This document shows, piece by piece, positions 20,635-31,361 of a stretch of DNA of 64,000 nucleotides. Every line of letters starts with the position of its first letter. The first letter of the stretch is position 1. The notes beneath the pieces are model-generated. The model worked only from the letters and a program-made list of their open reading frames with translations, made no database searches and was not told where the DNA came from. The stretch is from Hyphomonadaceae bacterium JAD_PAG50586_4 (GTDB taxonomy: Bacteria; Pseudomonadota; Alphaproteobacteria; Caulobacterales; Aquidulcibacteraceae). A program made the position numbers and the translations under genes. The stretch is taken from positions 868,001 through 932,000 of the forward strand of contig CP096134.1 in the NCBI GenBank assembly GCA_023242925.1, in the 5' to 3' direction.

Positions 20635-22427
20635 GTGCGGCGCTTTCTCTTGTTAGCAGGCTTCCCATCTGCACGCGTGAGCACGCGGCGCAGTTTTGTC
20701 GCTGCGGGGGCGGGGCTCGCGAGAGAGGGGACATCAACCGCCAGCGCCTCGGGCGGATGCGCAGCATCAGCGGGAGGTACAGACCAATCGTGCGGCGCTG
20801 GCGCTGCGTTGGACGCAGTGAAGCGGGTGGCGCCGCCGCCTACCAGAACCGCCATGCGCACCGGCTTTCGGTCTGGTGCGACGAGAAACGCCTCGCTTGG
20901 TGAGGCGGATTTCAGCGCGGTCGTCGGCAGCCTTTCCACCACTTGTTTGACCCAGGCGGGAAGCAACAGGCGTCGCCAGCGATGGATCTCGAACGGTATG
21001 GGTCCATAGGCGGTGCATTCGCCCGCACGAACGCTGATGCTCTGCGCGCTCGCGTCGGTCTGGGGGCCAATGGCGACGATTAAACTCTCGCGCGGGCTCG
21101 TGCCGATTAATCGCTCGGCCTGGGCGATATCAGCCGTTTGGATGACCGCCTTGGCATTAGGCCCCACCGGCAATGTGGCCCCGGTTTGCTCGACCAAGAT
21201 CCGCGCGGCGTCGGCCTCGACAACCAGCATCAGCGGCGGGGCATCGTTTGCGCTGGAATGATGCGTTGCAAGCTGCGCCAACAAGGCCTGAACGAGCGAC
21301 GCTGCAGGTGGGCCGCTGTTCTCGAGGGACAACACCAGCGTTTGCGGCGTGGGCGCTGAGATGAACTGAGGCCAATTGAGATGATGTGCTCTGGTTGCGC
21401 TTGCGAGCCTGGCGTCGGCAAAGATGGCGAGCGCTTGATCGATGCGGGCGAAGTCAGTGAGCGCCCGATCCGGGTCCGCGCGCTGGGCACGGGCGACCCG
21501 CACCATCTCCCAGATCGCCGGCGCGGCATCTGCTTTGGGCTCTGCACTCCAGCGGCTGCAGAGACTCGCGACGAGCGCTGCCCGATCGATGAGGCGATGA
21601 CGCAGGCTCGCGAGCGTGCGCGCTTCAAGTGGAGCGCATAGGAGCTGATCGAGCATGAGGAGGGCAAAGGCGTCGATGGCAGTCTGCGGTACTTTGAAGG
21701 TATTGGCGAGGAAGGCGCCGGCGAGCTGGCGTGCGTCATTCCAGGCTTGCAAGCCGGTGCGAAGGGCAAGCAGGGGATTGATCGAGATCGCGTCGCAGCG
21801 TCCCGGCGCGAACCGCAAAACGTCTTTGCGGCCCAGCCTCTCTGCCAGGGTTCCGCGCGCATCGACGAGTACGAGCGACCCGGCCCAAGAGCGGAGCGCA
21901 GCTAAGACAGCATCATCCGTGTGCTGAGATTGTCCGACGAAGGCGCAAGCGCGCGCGTTGCTGCGTACGGTTCGGTACTTCGCCCACGCATGACGACGCA
22001 CGGCGCCCAACGCCAAGCCCTCGTCCCGCAATAGCCCGTAATGCCCCAACTCGCGCCAGGAAGCCAAATCGCGCCAGGGTGAGGGCTCGGCGAGTGCGAT
22101 CGGTTCAAGCTTTGCGAATACAATCGCCACCGCATAGGCGGCGAGCGCGCAGACGAGCACAAGGCAGAGCGACAGCACAAGGAGCGACGGCGCGACAGAC
22201 GCCCAGGCCAAGCTCCACTTCAAGAACGAGAACGGCGCATAGAAGCGCAGACTTCCCAAATCGAGCAGGGGCGGGCCAAGTGCTGCGTCATAGCCCAATG
22301 CGCGCGCCATCATCTGCGTGACCAATCCGCAGCAGAACGTGAAGGCGCTGGCTGCGATCATAATCGTGCGCAGATGCGTCAACCAGATCACCGGACGCGC
22401 TTCCGAAACAAGGCGCCCGCATCGCAC
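20631..22427 (-). CDS. TraG/VirD4-like coupling protein lacking ATPase motifs
   Basis: A 598-residue protein with two N-terminal membrane stretches (about residues 20-45 and 72-105), as in coupling proteins. Comparison with TraG shows the family landmarks SLVLVDARGTLAERLG (for the post-Walker A strand), DVLRFAPG, INPLLALRTG and WNDARQLAGAFLAN. The Walker A position reads VGQSQHTDD instead of GxxxxGK[ST], and the Walker B-like strand LMLVVEADAARI lacks the DE pair. It should therefore not hydrolyse ATP. The C-terminus is basic and Ala/Pro-rich. It overlaps the CopG-like gene. It may be a decayed or repurposed coupling protein. Confidence 0.65.
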   Translation of the reverse strand: MRCGRLVSEARPVIWLTHLRTIMIAASAFTFCCGLVTQMMARALGYDAALGPPLLDLGSLRFYAPFSFLKWSLAWASVAPSLLVLSLCLVLVCALAAYAVAIVFAKLEPIALAEPSPWRDLASWRELGHYGLLRDEGLALGAVRRHAWAKYRTVRSNARACAFVGQSQHTDDAVLAALRSWAGSLVLVDARGTLAERLGRKDVLRFAPGRCDAISINPLLALRTGLQAWNDARQLAGAFLANTFKVPQTAIDAFALLMLDQLLCAPLEARTLASLRHRLIDRAALVASLCSRWSAEPKADAAPAIWEMVRVARAQRADPDRALTDFARIDQALAIFADARLASATRAHHLNWPQFISAPTPQTLVLSLENSGPPAASLVQALLAQLATHHSSANDAPPLMLVVEADAARILVEQTGATLPVGPNAKAVIQTADIAQAERLIGTSPRESLIVAIGPQTDASAQSISVRAGECTAYGPIPFEIHRWRRLLLPAWVKQVVERLPTTALKSASPSEAFLVAPDRKPVRMAVLVGGGATRFTASNAAPAPHDWSVPPADAAHPPEALAVDVPSLASPAPAATKLRRVLTRADGKPANKRKRRT

Positions 22428-22668
22428 AACACAAGTTTCTGCGCGTGCAATCGTTCAGATCGATCTTGTCGTAAATGATCGTACGTACGCATGTTTTGTC
22501 GCGCCTAACATCATCTTGTACAACAAAAGCATGATCGCAAAACCAAACGATTACAGCAAGATAAAGGGCGAATTTTATTGGTTTTGATCGTTGGTTTTGC
22601 TATGCTTTCGGCACCTTGGATGGCGCGCAAAGAAGTTTGATCGCGCCGCATGAAGCGAAGAACTCGCG
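22428..22668. other. AT-rich divergent region, candidate oriT
   Basis: The 241 bases between the divergent TraG-like and relaxase genes are much more AT-rich than their surroundings. There is an imperfect inverted repeat, GCAAAACCAAACGAT at 22537-22551 and ATCGTTGGTTTTGC at 22587-22600 (one base shorter). There are two direct copies of TTGGTTTTG (22578 and 22591, 13 bp apart). Inverted repeats beside a relaxase gene are the usual layout of oriT; promoters for both genes must also lie here. Confidence 0.45.
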
Positions 22669-24396
22669 ATGACAAACGAGCCCTTTTCATCTCTCGCACG
22701 CGCTGCGTTGCGCCTGCCGATTGAGGACGAGTTGCGCGGACGCTTCGGCTTTGCGCGCGGCGGCACGACCGGGCGCGGTACGAGTGGCGCGTTGGGCGCG
22801 CGTCTCAGCAAAGCGCTACACGGACGGAGGTTCGGCGGCGGCGGCTCGACTGGATCAGCACCGCGTCCACTCGCAAGCGATCCACGTCAGCGCGCGGTGG
22901 TGAAGGTCAGTTTCCGCAAACATGCCGCGGGCGGCGGTAGCGGCGGCGGGAAACTGCTGGCGCATGCGAGCTATCTCGAACGCGATGGCGCCGCGCGTGA
23001 GGGCGAGCAGGGCCGGTTCTATGATCGGAGCGAGGATGAGGTGGAGGGCGCCCGTGATCGGCTGCGGGATTGGGCGGAGAACGATAAGCGCCATTTCCGA
23101 GTGATGCTGGCGCCGGAGAGCGGGGCGAGGCTGATCGAGGAGGACGGCGATCTCAAAGGCTACACGAGAGACGTCATGGCGCGGATGGAACGCGATCTGG
23201 GTGTCCAGCCCGATTGGGTGGCGGTCGATCACCACAACACCGACAATCCGCATGCGCACGTCATTATCCGTGGCGTGCGCCGGGACGGCGTCGAGTTGGT
23301 GCTGCCGCGCGACTACGTGGCGCATGGGCTGCGGGAGGCGGCGCGAGACGTAGCGACGGAGCGGCTGGGTGAGCGCTCGATTGCGGATGAGCGGCTGCGG
23401 CTCGATCGTGAAGTGGAAGCGCGCGGATTCAACCGACTGGACCGGGCGATTGAGCAAGAGTTGTCCGACAAGCGCGAGGTGTTGCTGCAAAGGCTGGGAC
23501 GCGAGCGGAATGCGGCGTTCGCCAATGCCATGAAAGCGCGTGCGCAGGAATTGGCGCGGCTTGGCCTAGCTAAAGAAGTGCGGCGCAACGTGCTGCGGTT
23601 CGAGCGCGACTGGAAAGAGCGGCTGGAAGCAGGGCGTCCGCTCGATGTGCGGCGTGAGCTGGCGCGCGGGCGGCTCTACGAGCCGCGCATGGGGCGCGTG
23701 GCTGGCAAGGTGATGGAGCTTGGCCCGCGTGGCGAGAATCCCGATCGGGCGGTGCTGGTGATCGAGACGCACGATAAGGGGCGCTTACTGCTCAACACCT
23801 CGATGGAGCAGATCGCTGATCTGCAGCGCGGTTCGTGGGTAGCGTTGGAGCCCGATGGCAGGCGTGCTGAGGTGCAGCGTCTGTCGTTTCATGGGTTGGA
23901 CGCGCAGGTGCGCGTGCGGGCGGAAACTGAGCTCGATCGCGACCTCGATCGTCAGGCGCGCGGGGTTGCGACACGGCTGCCGGATTGCCCGGATGTGAAG
24001 GAGGCGCTGGAAGCGCGGGCGCAGGTGTTGGAAGCCAATGGGCTTGGCGCACGCAGTCCGAGCGGGAAATTCTATTTCCGTGACGGCGCCCGCGCGGAGC
24101 TGCGGCGTGCGGAGTTAGAGCGCGAGGGTGATACGCGCACGCGGGGAGACGCGCGTGATCTGATCCGCGAGGGCGAGACCTGGCGGGTGCGCGAAGTGAA
24201 GGAGCTGTTCGGAGGTAAAGCCGCGATCCTGGAGCGTGGGCGCGATGTGCTGGCGCATCCGCTGGGGCGCGGCAGCGACATCAAGGCGGGTGACGAGGTG
24301 GCGTTCAAAGCCATGCCAGGACGCGGGTCGTCGCGGGAGCCGACCAAGCACGAGCTGGTGAAGAGCTTGGCGCGGGGGCTTGATCTTGGGCGGTGA
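22669..24396 (+). CDS. VirD2-like relaxase with DUF3363 region
   Basis: Nicks DNA at oriT to start conjugative transfer. 575 residues. The N-terminus is Gly/Arg-rich; AVVKVSFRKHAAGGGSGGG and LLAHASYLERDG begin the relaxase fold near residue 65-105. The metal-binding motif HHNTDNPHAHVIIRG at about residue 182 is the three-His motif of the MOB superfamily. The C-terminal half (GRVAGKVMELGPRGE onward) matches the DUF3363 part of alphaproteobacterial relaxases. Tyr in LAHASYLERDG or elsewhere could be the nucleophile; I cannot fix it. With the CopG and TraG-like genes it forms a mobilisation module without secretion genes. Confidence 0.85.
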   Translation: MTNEPFSSLARAALRLPIEDELRGRFGFARGGTTGRGTSGALGARLSKALHGRRFGGGGSTGSAPRPLASDPRQRAVVKVSFRKHAAGGGSGGGKLLAHASYLERDGAAREGEQGRFYDRSEDEVEGARDRLRDWAENDKRHFRVMLAPESGARLIEEDGDLKGYTRDVMARMERDLGVQPDWVAVDHHNTDNPHAHVIIRGVRRDGVELVLPRDYVAHGLREAARDVATERLGERSIADERLRLDREVEARGFNRLDRAIEQELSDKREVLLQRLGRERNAAFANAMKARAQELARLGLAKEVRRNVLRFERDWKERLEAGRPLDVRRELARGRLYEPRMGRVAGKVMELGPRGENPDRAVLVIETHDKGRLLLNTSMEQIADLQRGSWVALEPDGRRAEVQRLSFHGLDAQVRVRAETELDRDLDRQARGVATRLPDCPDVKEALEARAQVLEANGLGARSPSGKFYFRDGARAELRRAELEREGDTRTRGDARDLIREGETWRVREVKELFGGKAAILERGRDVLAHPLGRGSDIKAGDEVAFKAMPGRGSSREPTKHELVKSLARGLDLGR

Positions 24397-24970
24397 TGCC
24401 ATCGTGCTCGCGCGCGGCAAGGGCGAGCGCTATCGCGCCGCGCGTACGCGCGACCCTTGCCGCCCACTGCGCGCGATGGCTGATCGGAGCGCGTCGGGCC
24501 GCGGGGCGTCCAACGAAGATCGACGCGCCTGCCGGCGGCGTCGACCACGGGGCTAGGGGATGGGGCTGGCGCCTCAAGTGGGGCAGGAAGAGGCGTTCAG
24601 CCTCTCTCCGGAATATGGCTTAGCGGACGTTCAAAATGACCGCGAGCGAATCGCGCCTGGCGACCGACGACGCGCTCACGTTTCACAGATTTCGCCACTC
24701 GTTCAGCACCGGCGCGCGGGAGAGCGGATGTATCGGAAGTGACGCTCAGCTGGATGGTTGTTGCGCCGGCGGAGACGGAGGGGCGCTTCCGGCGGATCGA
24801 GAATATCCGCTACCGACGACAGCATTGAGTTGACCGCTTCCTCGTCAGTGCGGCTACTGCTTGGTCGACGCCCGACCACATGTGGGTTCGGTAATCCCAA
24901 GAACGCTCCACCCGTCGCCGCAACTCACGCGCAGTGCGTTGCTTCAACTCATCGTCGAAACGGGCGCCCA
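24397..24970. other. Gene-poor stretch after the relaxase
   Basis: No secure gene in about 570 bases. On the plus strand 24636-24830 has a segment LTFHRFRHSFSTGARESG that loosely recalls the HxxR box of a tyrosine recombinase. On the minus strand short frames at 24703-25034 look weakly protein-like. Neither is good enough to call; both could be leftovers of deletions in the mobilisation module. Confidence 0.4.
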
Positions 24971-26374
24971 TCAGTGCAGGATCGGCGGCGGACCTGCGCC
25001 GCAACATTTTTTCCACTTCTTTCCCGATCCACATGGGCAGGGCTCGTTTCGGCCGACCTTCTGGGATCTGATCGGCTGGCGTGGCGTGCGTTGTTCAAGC
25101 CAGAAGTTTGCCAAATAAGCGACCTGCTCTGCGAGCATGTCGAGCAATTCGGTGCGGTCCCAGGGTTCAATGGAGTCAGCGACCAGATCGAGAATGCTCT
25201 GCAGCGCCATGTAGGCGCCCTCATCCGACGACACGCCTTGCCAAGCTTGCGTCCGCATCGCGACGCCGACTGAAAATCCCATCGCCCAGTGACGACCTGG
25301 CGGGGCATCATCATGCGCCTCCATCCACATTTTGGGCGTGAGGTTCGCGACATTGCGCTGAGCGATGGCGTTCCAGTGACGTTGCAAGAGCGTCATCACC
25401 TTGTGGGCCTGGTTCCCGTCTTCGAAGACGGGACCTTCTCCCCAAATCTCCCTCAGATACTCGGAGGGCATCACAATTTCTGGTCCGAGCACCAGGGCAT
25501 GGAAGAGACCATCGAGCCGTTCGAAATTCATTGCGTCTTCGGGACCGGCGTCGTTGCGCAGGAATGATGCAAGCCATTCGCGTTCACGCCACGAAAGCGC
25601 ATCGACGAAGTCCGCCGGGTCGGCATGTCGCTCGATGGCTTTGAGCCAGCGCAATCCATCGGACGGATCAACGGGGGCGGCGACGCCCACTTCATCAAAC
25701 CGCGCCATGTCTGTCGGGTCAGCCGCGGCTTCGCCCAAACGCTCCAGCGCCTCCTGCTTGTCGACATCCCGCCAGATCGAGAACGCGCTTGTCGTCCAAA
25801 GTTGCTCAAGCAGCGCGCGGCGTTCGCTCACGCCACCAAGCACGATTGCCTCTTCCACGCACCATTTGCATCGATCATCGTCGTCGGTCCCTTCAAGCGC
25901 GGCGAGGGCGTCGATCAGGGCTACAAATCGACGGCGCGAATAGCGGCCTTCACAAGTGAGACGCGCAAGCGCCGCGACAAGTCCTGCACGAGCTTCTGCG
26001 GAAACCTCTAGGCCTGCAGCAAGTTCAGCGACGGCAACGACGTCCTCGGCAACGAGCCCCAGCGTGATGTCGCGAATGGACATCGCCGCGCCATCGCCAA
26101 AGAGGCCGTCAAGGCCGTCGTCGGAACAAGTCAGGAGCTCGATCCAAGTTGGCCAGAAATCATGCGCGCGGGCCGCCGCCAGGACGAAGAGCCCGTAGAA
26201 GAGCAGGTTCTCTTCCTCGGGATAGAGCCACTCGCCTTCCATGCGCCTCCGCGCAACCGCTTTGAGCCGCACGGTGAGCGCGGCGGCATGGGGCACGAGT
26301 GCGCGCAGCGCCGCTTCGGGCAGGCGATCGGCGTGGGCGACATCCTTGATGAGAGATTCAAGGTCTTTGGGCAT
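24971..26374 (-). CDS. SEC-C motif protein, UPF0149/DUF1186-like
   Basis: A 467-residue helical-repeat protein ending in a zinc-binding SEC-C motif, [20 protein letters not shown]. Upstream of it are acidic helical segments, including [16 protein letters not shown] and [14 protein letters not shown], reminiscent of the YecA/UPF0149 family. The longer frame allows starts to 26518; I prefer ATG 26374 ([20 protein letters not shown]), where the helical domain begins. Such proteins occur in mobile islands and toxin or SecA-related contexts, but the role here is unknown. It lies between the relaxase and a hydrolase fragment. Confidence 0.7.
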   Translation of the reverse strand: MPKDLESLIKDVAHADRLPEAALRALVPHAAALTVRLKAVARRRMEGEWLYPEEENLLFYGLFVLAAARAHDFWPTWIELLTCSDDGLDGLFGDGAAMSIRDITLGLVAEDVVAVAELAAGLEVSAEARAGLVAALARLTCEGRYSRRRFVALIDALAALEGTDDDDRCKWCVEEAIVLGGVSERRALLEQLWTTSAFSIWRDVDKQEALERLGEAAADPTDMARFDEVGVAAPVDPSDGLRWLKAIERHADPADFVDALSWREREWLASFLRNDAGPEDAMNFERLDGLFHALVLGPEIVMPSEYLREIWGEGPVFEDGNQAHKVMTLLQRHWNAIAQRNVANLTPKMWMEAHDDAPPGRHWAMGFSVGVAMRTQAWQGVSSDEGAYMALQSILDLVADSIEPWDRTELLDMLAEQVAYLANFWLEQRTPRQPIRSQKVGRNEPCPCGSGKKWKKCCGAGPPPILH

Positions 26375-26545
26375 CGGTGCGGACGGTCCAGACGGGAGCG
26401 CTGCCCGCTTATCATATCTCGCCCGCCAGAACAGGCTCGAACCGGGACGCATCGCCGCCCCATGTCCGAAATCGGGCCGCCGTCGCGAGCTGATCCGCAT
26501 TTCCGGTTTTGGGATCACGCAGGCACCGGGGTCGAGGGTGGCGGT

Positions 26546-26926
26546 TCAAGTTCCGCACGGACGGCGGCGTCTTATGATCATCGCTGATGTGATCAGAACG
26601 ACGATGACGATCATGCCAGCTGACCAGACCAATAATATCAGCGGCGCGTCGAAAAGCATGAGCCTGTCGAGGCCAACCTTGCCGGTTTGCCAGAACGTCC
26701 ATTCACCACCGATCTGACGCGCCAGGGTCGCGCTCCCGGTTGTGAGGACGACAACGCCGTTTCCCGTCGCGGGGTCGAGGCGGGCCGTTGTGTTGATGGC
26801 GGGATGGTTTTGACCGTCGTGGCCAATCACGAAGCCATCGCGTGTCGGCGCATAGCGGCTTACGCCCAATCCCCGGATTGATCGGCGCGTTGAGGCGACC
26901 ACCAGGGCCGTTCTCGCGGATATCAA
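26546..26926 (-). pseudogene. C-terminal fragment of a class C beta-lactamase-like serine hydrolase
   Basis: The 126 residues match the end of a beta-lactamase/D-alanyl-peptidase-like serine hydrolase: RGLGVSRYAPTRDGFVIGHD, then GQNHPAINTTARLDPATGNG (the HxG third catalytic box) and VVVLTTGS. They finish with one transmembrane helix (LILLVWSAGMIVIVVLITSA) and a basic tail. The SxxK and YxN boxes of the catalytic domain are absent upstream, so the gene is truncated at its 5' side. Confidence 0.65.
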
Positions 26927-27361
26927 CGGCGTTATGATCTGCGTGTTGGCGGCGATGGCAAAGCGTCGCCGTCAACTTGCGGCGCATCTTTGGCGAAAAA
27001 CCGTTACGAGCATCGACGTGGATGCGGGCGCGGCGAAACATTGAAACTGTGATGCCGGCGATGCGCCGCTTGGGTCTTGGCACGTCGTCCAACGCCTGCT
27101 CTGCGCATTGAACGAAGCGCGCGAGGAGGCGTCGCGCCGGGCGGCCGGTGCGGTGACCTGGCGCTAAGAGGCGCCGGCGTCCGTCGCCGGCCTTCGATCT
27201 GGCGGCAGCGGTGCTCGAAATCGTTGCAGCGGCGTCATTTTCGAGCGCGGCGAGCCATATCGGAGGTGTTCGGCGGACCACGAGCGGGATGGTTTGGCCA
27301 CGCCGTTTGGTTTCACGGTGACAAGGCTTTGCCCGCTGGTTATCTTGGCGCGGGGGACGAC
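26927..27361. other. Upstream region of the TIR-WD40 gene
   Basis: About 430 bases without a convincing gene. The open frames here are GC-rich shadows. It should hold the promoter of the TIR-WD40 gene, but no clear -35/-10 pair or repeat was seen. Confidence 0.4.
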
Positions 27362-30300
27362 ATGGCCGACGATATCCGCGTCGAGGTTCAGCGCACCGGC
27401 GCCCAGCCCGGTAAACGCTTTGCCGCGTTTATCTCTTATTCGCATCGCGACGAAGAAATCGGCGATTGGCTGCACCGGCGTTTGGAGGCGTATGCGGTGC
27501 CTTCCCAACTGGTGGGCAGGACATCTTCTGTTGGCCCGATTGGCAAACGCCTAGGCAAAGTCTTTCGCGATCGCGCGGATCTTTCCGCCGCCCATGATCT
27601 GGGCCGTGAAATCCGCGAAGGCCTTGAGCAGTCGGATGCGCTGATTGTGCTGTGTTCGCCGCGCTCAAGCGGCAGCAAATACGTTCAAGAAGAAATCTGT
27701 ACCTTCAAAAAATTGGGCAAGGGTCATCGCATCTTTGCCGCGATAATCGATGGCGAACCTCATGCCGCCGGCCGTCCAGGTTACACTGCCGCCGATGAGT
27801 GTTTTCCGCCGGCCCTGATCTATGCGCTCGGTGAGGATGGCGCGCTCTCGTCAAGACTGGAACCAACCGAACCAATTGCGGCCGATTTCCGTGAAGGCAA
27901 GGACGGACGCGAAAACGGCGCGCTGAAAATCATCGCCGGGCTCTTGGATGTTGGCCTCGATGAATTGGTTCAGCGTGAGCGCCAAGCAGAACGCGCACGG
28001 CGCCAGCGCGCGAATTTGATTGCCGCGGCGATGGCCGCGCTGGCGCTGGCAGCGTTCGGCACCGGCGTCTTCGCATGGCTCAAACAGAACGAGGCGATCA
28101 CGAATTTCCAACTGGCGCAGGACCGCGCGGTTGCCGAAGCGGCGGCGCGTGCGCAAGCCGAACAAAATGCGCGTGAGCGGGAAGAGCAGCGTCAGAACGC
28201 GAACATTCAGCGTCTTGCCGCGATCGCCAATGCCGAGGAGGCGAGTGCTGAGCGAGACAACGCGCGCCGCACGCTGCACCGGATTTTCGTCGCGCGCGCA
28301 TGGGAGAAGTTCGATGCAAGCGATTATGTCGGCGCCGCCCAATATAGCCTCGCTGGGTGGCGCCTCTCGCGCGACAACAACGATGCCTCGATCGATCTGA
28401 CATATCGCTTGGTCCTTGGCGCCTCGATGTTTCGTATGGGCGAGATCGTATCCGCCTCTGGCGGGGCCTGGGCAAACCTGGGGCGGCGTACAGTTTTCTG
28501 CAGATGGCGAACGGATCGCTTTCGTTACCGGCGACGAGGCGCGGCTGTGGTCGCGCGAGGGCGCTTTGATCAGCGTGTTGGCGCCCAATGAGGTTGCGGT
28601 GCAGGCGAGGGCCCGCGGCATCCCTGGGCGGGTGTCGTTTTCCCCGACCGGCGCCCATGTTGTTTCGGGACACGGCGTGACGGCGAGTTCTTGGCTGCGA
28701 ATTTGGGACGGGCGATCAGGCGCGTTCGTATCGGAAATTCAAGACCCGGGCCGCGAATTCGAGGCGTTCGCGTTTTCACCCGATGAGAAGGAGATCTTGA
28801 CGTGCGGACGCGAGCCTGCCGCTGGCGCCGGCGCGCCCCGGGGTTCGGCGTTCTCGCGGCATGGGCGGTTTCAACCGGCCAATTGTTGCGCCGCTATCCT
28901 GCAACGGATGCGCAGGCGGTTCTCTGCCAAGGCGAACGCTTGTCTTGGTCGCGGGACGGCGCGAGCGCGGTCTCGATCGACGACAATGAGGCGCGCATCG
29001 CCAATCTCACGACGCGTGAAAGCCCTCTGCTCTTGACCGGCGTGGTCAACGTCAGCGCCGATGGATCGCGTTTGCTGAGCGTCAACGAAGATGAGGATGC
29101 GTTCGCTGTCATCGACGCGGTGTCGGGCGCGCGTTTGCGTGAATGGAATATGCGGGCGGCGGGGGTGCCGATGGCTGTTTCCGCTAATGGGCAGGTGGTG
29201 GCGACCTTGGCGCGCAACGGCGGCTGGCGGCTTCTCAGCGTTCACACGGGGCAGGAGATCGCTACAGGCTATCTTACTTCCGTTTCTCGCGGGCCATCGC
29301 TGCCAGACCAGGAATTGGAGGCGGTGCGCGAATTGAACGCAAGCACGCCTTCTTCGATATCCGCGCGCTTCATCGACCATGACAGGCAGCTTCTGCTCAG
29401 CGACAGCGAGGCTTGGTGGACGATCGACGTCGCAAGCGGTGAGGAGGTGGACCGTCAAATCTATGCGCGCTCGGTTGGGCGTGGGGACGCTGGGGTGTCA
29501 GCTGCTGACACTGGCGACGCATTCATGGTTCATCTGGAAAATAGCGGCACGGGCGTGCGTATGCGCCGTTCCCAATACGGTCTTGTCAATCTTGGCGAGC
29601 AAGCCCGCGGCACAGTCACGCCAGATGGCCGCGCTCTTTATCACGATACCGGCTGGATGGTTCGCTTGATGCCGTTTCGCGGCCGCGCACGCGAGATCGC
29701 ACAAAACTTTCCGGCTTTTGCCAGCGATCACCAAGCTTATCCCGTGCGAGGCGGGGCCGCGCTGCTCATTGGCGAGTACGGCAACCTTTATGTCGTTGAT
29801 GCCGCCGCGACGCGCGCGAGCGCGGTGTTGCCGGGCCATGAGGGCCAATCGATCGGAGCGGCGTTTTCTGGAGATGGCGCGTTGGTGCTGTCCGCCGACG
29901 AAAACCAAGTGCGCCTATGGCGGCGAGACGGACGCGAGGTGTGGGCGCGTGCCCATCCCTCGCGAACGGGCGATACAACAGCCGCGAACTGGCGATCCCC
30001 GTCTTTCTCCCCGGATGGCGAGCGCGTCCTTGCCGCTTCGGAAGGGACAGTGTTCGTTTGGACGCTGAGCGGGGCGCTGGTTCGGAGCTTCGACAATCTG
30101 GGCGATATCCTGGCCGTGCGTTTCTCGCCCAACGGCGCACGAATTCTCGTTGTGCAAACGACCAAGGCCGCCGTGCTGGATGCGCGCACTGGCGCCAGAA
30201 TAGCTGAAGTCGGCAACGACGAAGTCGAACTTAGACATTTCGCGCTTTCGTATCAGGCTGGCCTGTTGGCGACGACGGCGAGGCACAGCGAACCGGCGCG

Positions 30301-30877
30301 GATCTGGGATGCCAACACCGGCCGGCTCGTTCGCGCTCTGGACGATGTGGAGTGTACAGGCGCGGTGCAATTTTCGCCTGATGGGCGGGTGCTCGCTTGC
30401 ACATCGCGTGAACGCGTCACGTTTATCAACGTCACCGATTGGTCCGTCTTGAGTACCGTGCCGGTGCGGGCTGAATCCATCGTCTTCAGCCCCGACAGCG
30501 AACTTCTCGCCGTGTTCAACAATTTGGGCGATTTCGGCGTCAGCCTGTGGAGCGTGCGCGAGAGTAGGCGCGTGGCGACTTTGCGCGGCAGTTTTTCTCA
30601 CGGCGCATTTACGCCCGACGGCCGCAATTTAGTGTCAGTGGATTTCGCGCCGCGCCAGGCTGGACCCAATTTGCGGATATGGGACATCGAACGCTTATCA
30701 CAGCCGCTTGACGTCCTTGCACGCGATGCCTGCAGCACAATGCTCGGCGCTACGCTGCGACGCTTTACTCAAGCAGAAATCAATAATGACCAACTCTTGA
30801 TCGGCACTTGGCCAAGTCGGCACCGCGACATTTGCGAAGGAGTGCCCGGGGTTCAAGCGCTGCGCGCCGTGCAGTGA
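27362..30877 (+). pseudogene. TIR-transmembrane-WD40 protein, two frameshifts
   Basis: About 1,170 residues when repaired. The N-terminal TIR domain starts with RFAAFISYSHRDEEIGDWLH (residues ~19-38); SGSKYVQEEICTFKKLG near 100 carries the Glu at the position used by TIR NADases. A transmembrane helix follows (about 219-240, NLIAAAMAALALAAFGTGVF), then a coiled coil (AVAEAAARAQAEQNAREREE) and a large WD40-type propeller with repeats such as FSADGERIAFVTGDEARLW, FSPDGERVLAASEGTVFVW and FSPDGRVLAC. Breaks: an extra G in the run 28463-28466, and a missing base in the C/G run 28836-28843. Removing them gives continuous propeller blades. The layout fits a sensor-effector protein, plausibly for stress or phage defence. 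Confidence 0.8.
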
Positions 30878-31361
30878 GGGACGTGCACTTCGCAATGCGT
30901 CGCGCAATCGAACGAAACGAAGTTCTTTGCCTGGCGCGGCTGTCGCGCTGACCGGCGATCAAGCGCGCACGGTCTGCTCGACTGAAGACGCGTGTGTTTA
31001 TCGCTACAGTTTATTCACGACGCGCGAAACGAGCCGGCAAGCAACCAATACATCCGTCTAATCGGACACGCATCGGCCTTCGTTGCGAATTCTAGCGCTA
31101 CTGAGCTTCATGAATAGGTGTGCGGTCCCTGACGGAGGCCGTACACTTGTTTTTAGGCGTGAGGGTCGCCTGCCAGACCAAGCGGCTTCATAAATCGAGG
31201 CTCGCCCGGACCTTGAGACATCGACCCAATTCGCAGTTCAGATCCAAGTTAAAGCGCCAAAAAACACGCGAATGAAGAGGTGCTGGCAACACGCTTGCCT
31301 CAGTGTGGGTAGCGGCAACGTCCGGTTTGCGGCGATCGCCACCGAACGTCTGTTTGTGGGA
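30878..31361. other. Non-coding gap between convergent genes
   Basis: About 480 bases with no gene, RNA or clear hairpin that I can recognise. Composition is more mixed than in neighbouring genes. Confidence 0.5.

Noticed and set aside
24636..24833. Possible integrase fragment with an HxxR-like box after the relaxase
   Set aside because: Only one short motif (FHRFRHSFSTG) fits; no flanking recombinase sequence in any frame, so it may be chance.
24703..25034. Short minus-strand frames that could form a broken gene downstream of the SEC-C protein
   Set aside because: Weak protein-like character, no recognised domain, overlap with the end of the SEC-C gene and no ribosome binding site.
26703..27281. 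192-residue minus-strand open frame upstream of the TIR-WD40 gene
   Set aside because: Arg/Pro/His-rich composition typical of GC-rich shadow frames; no domain.
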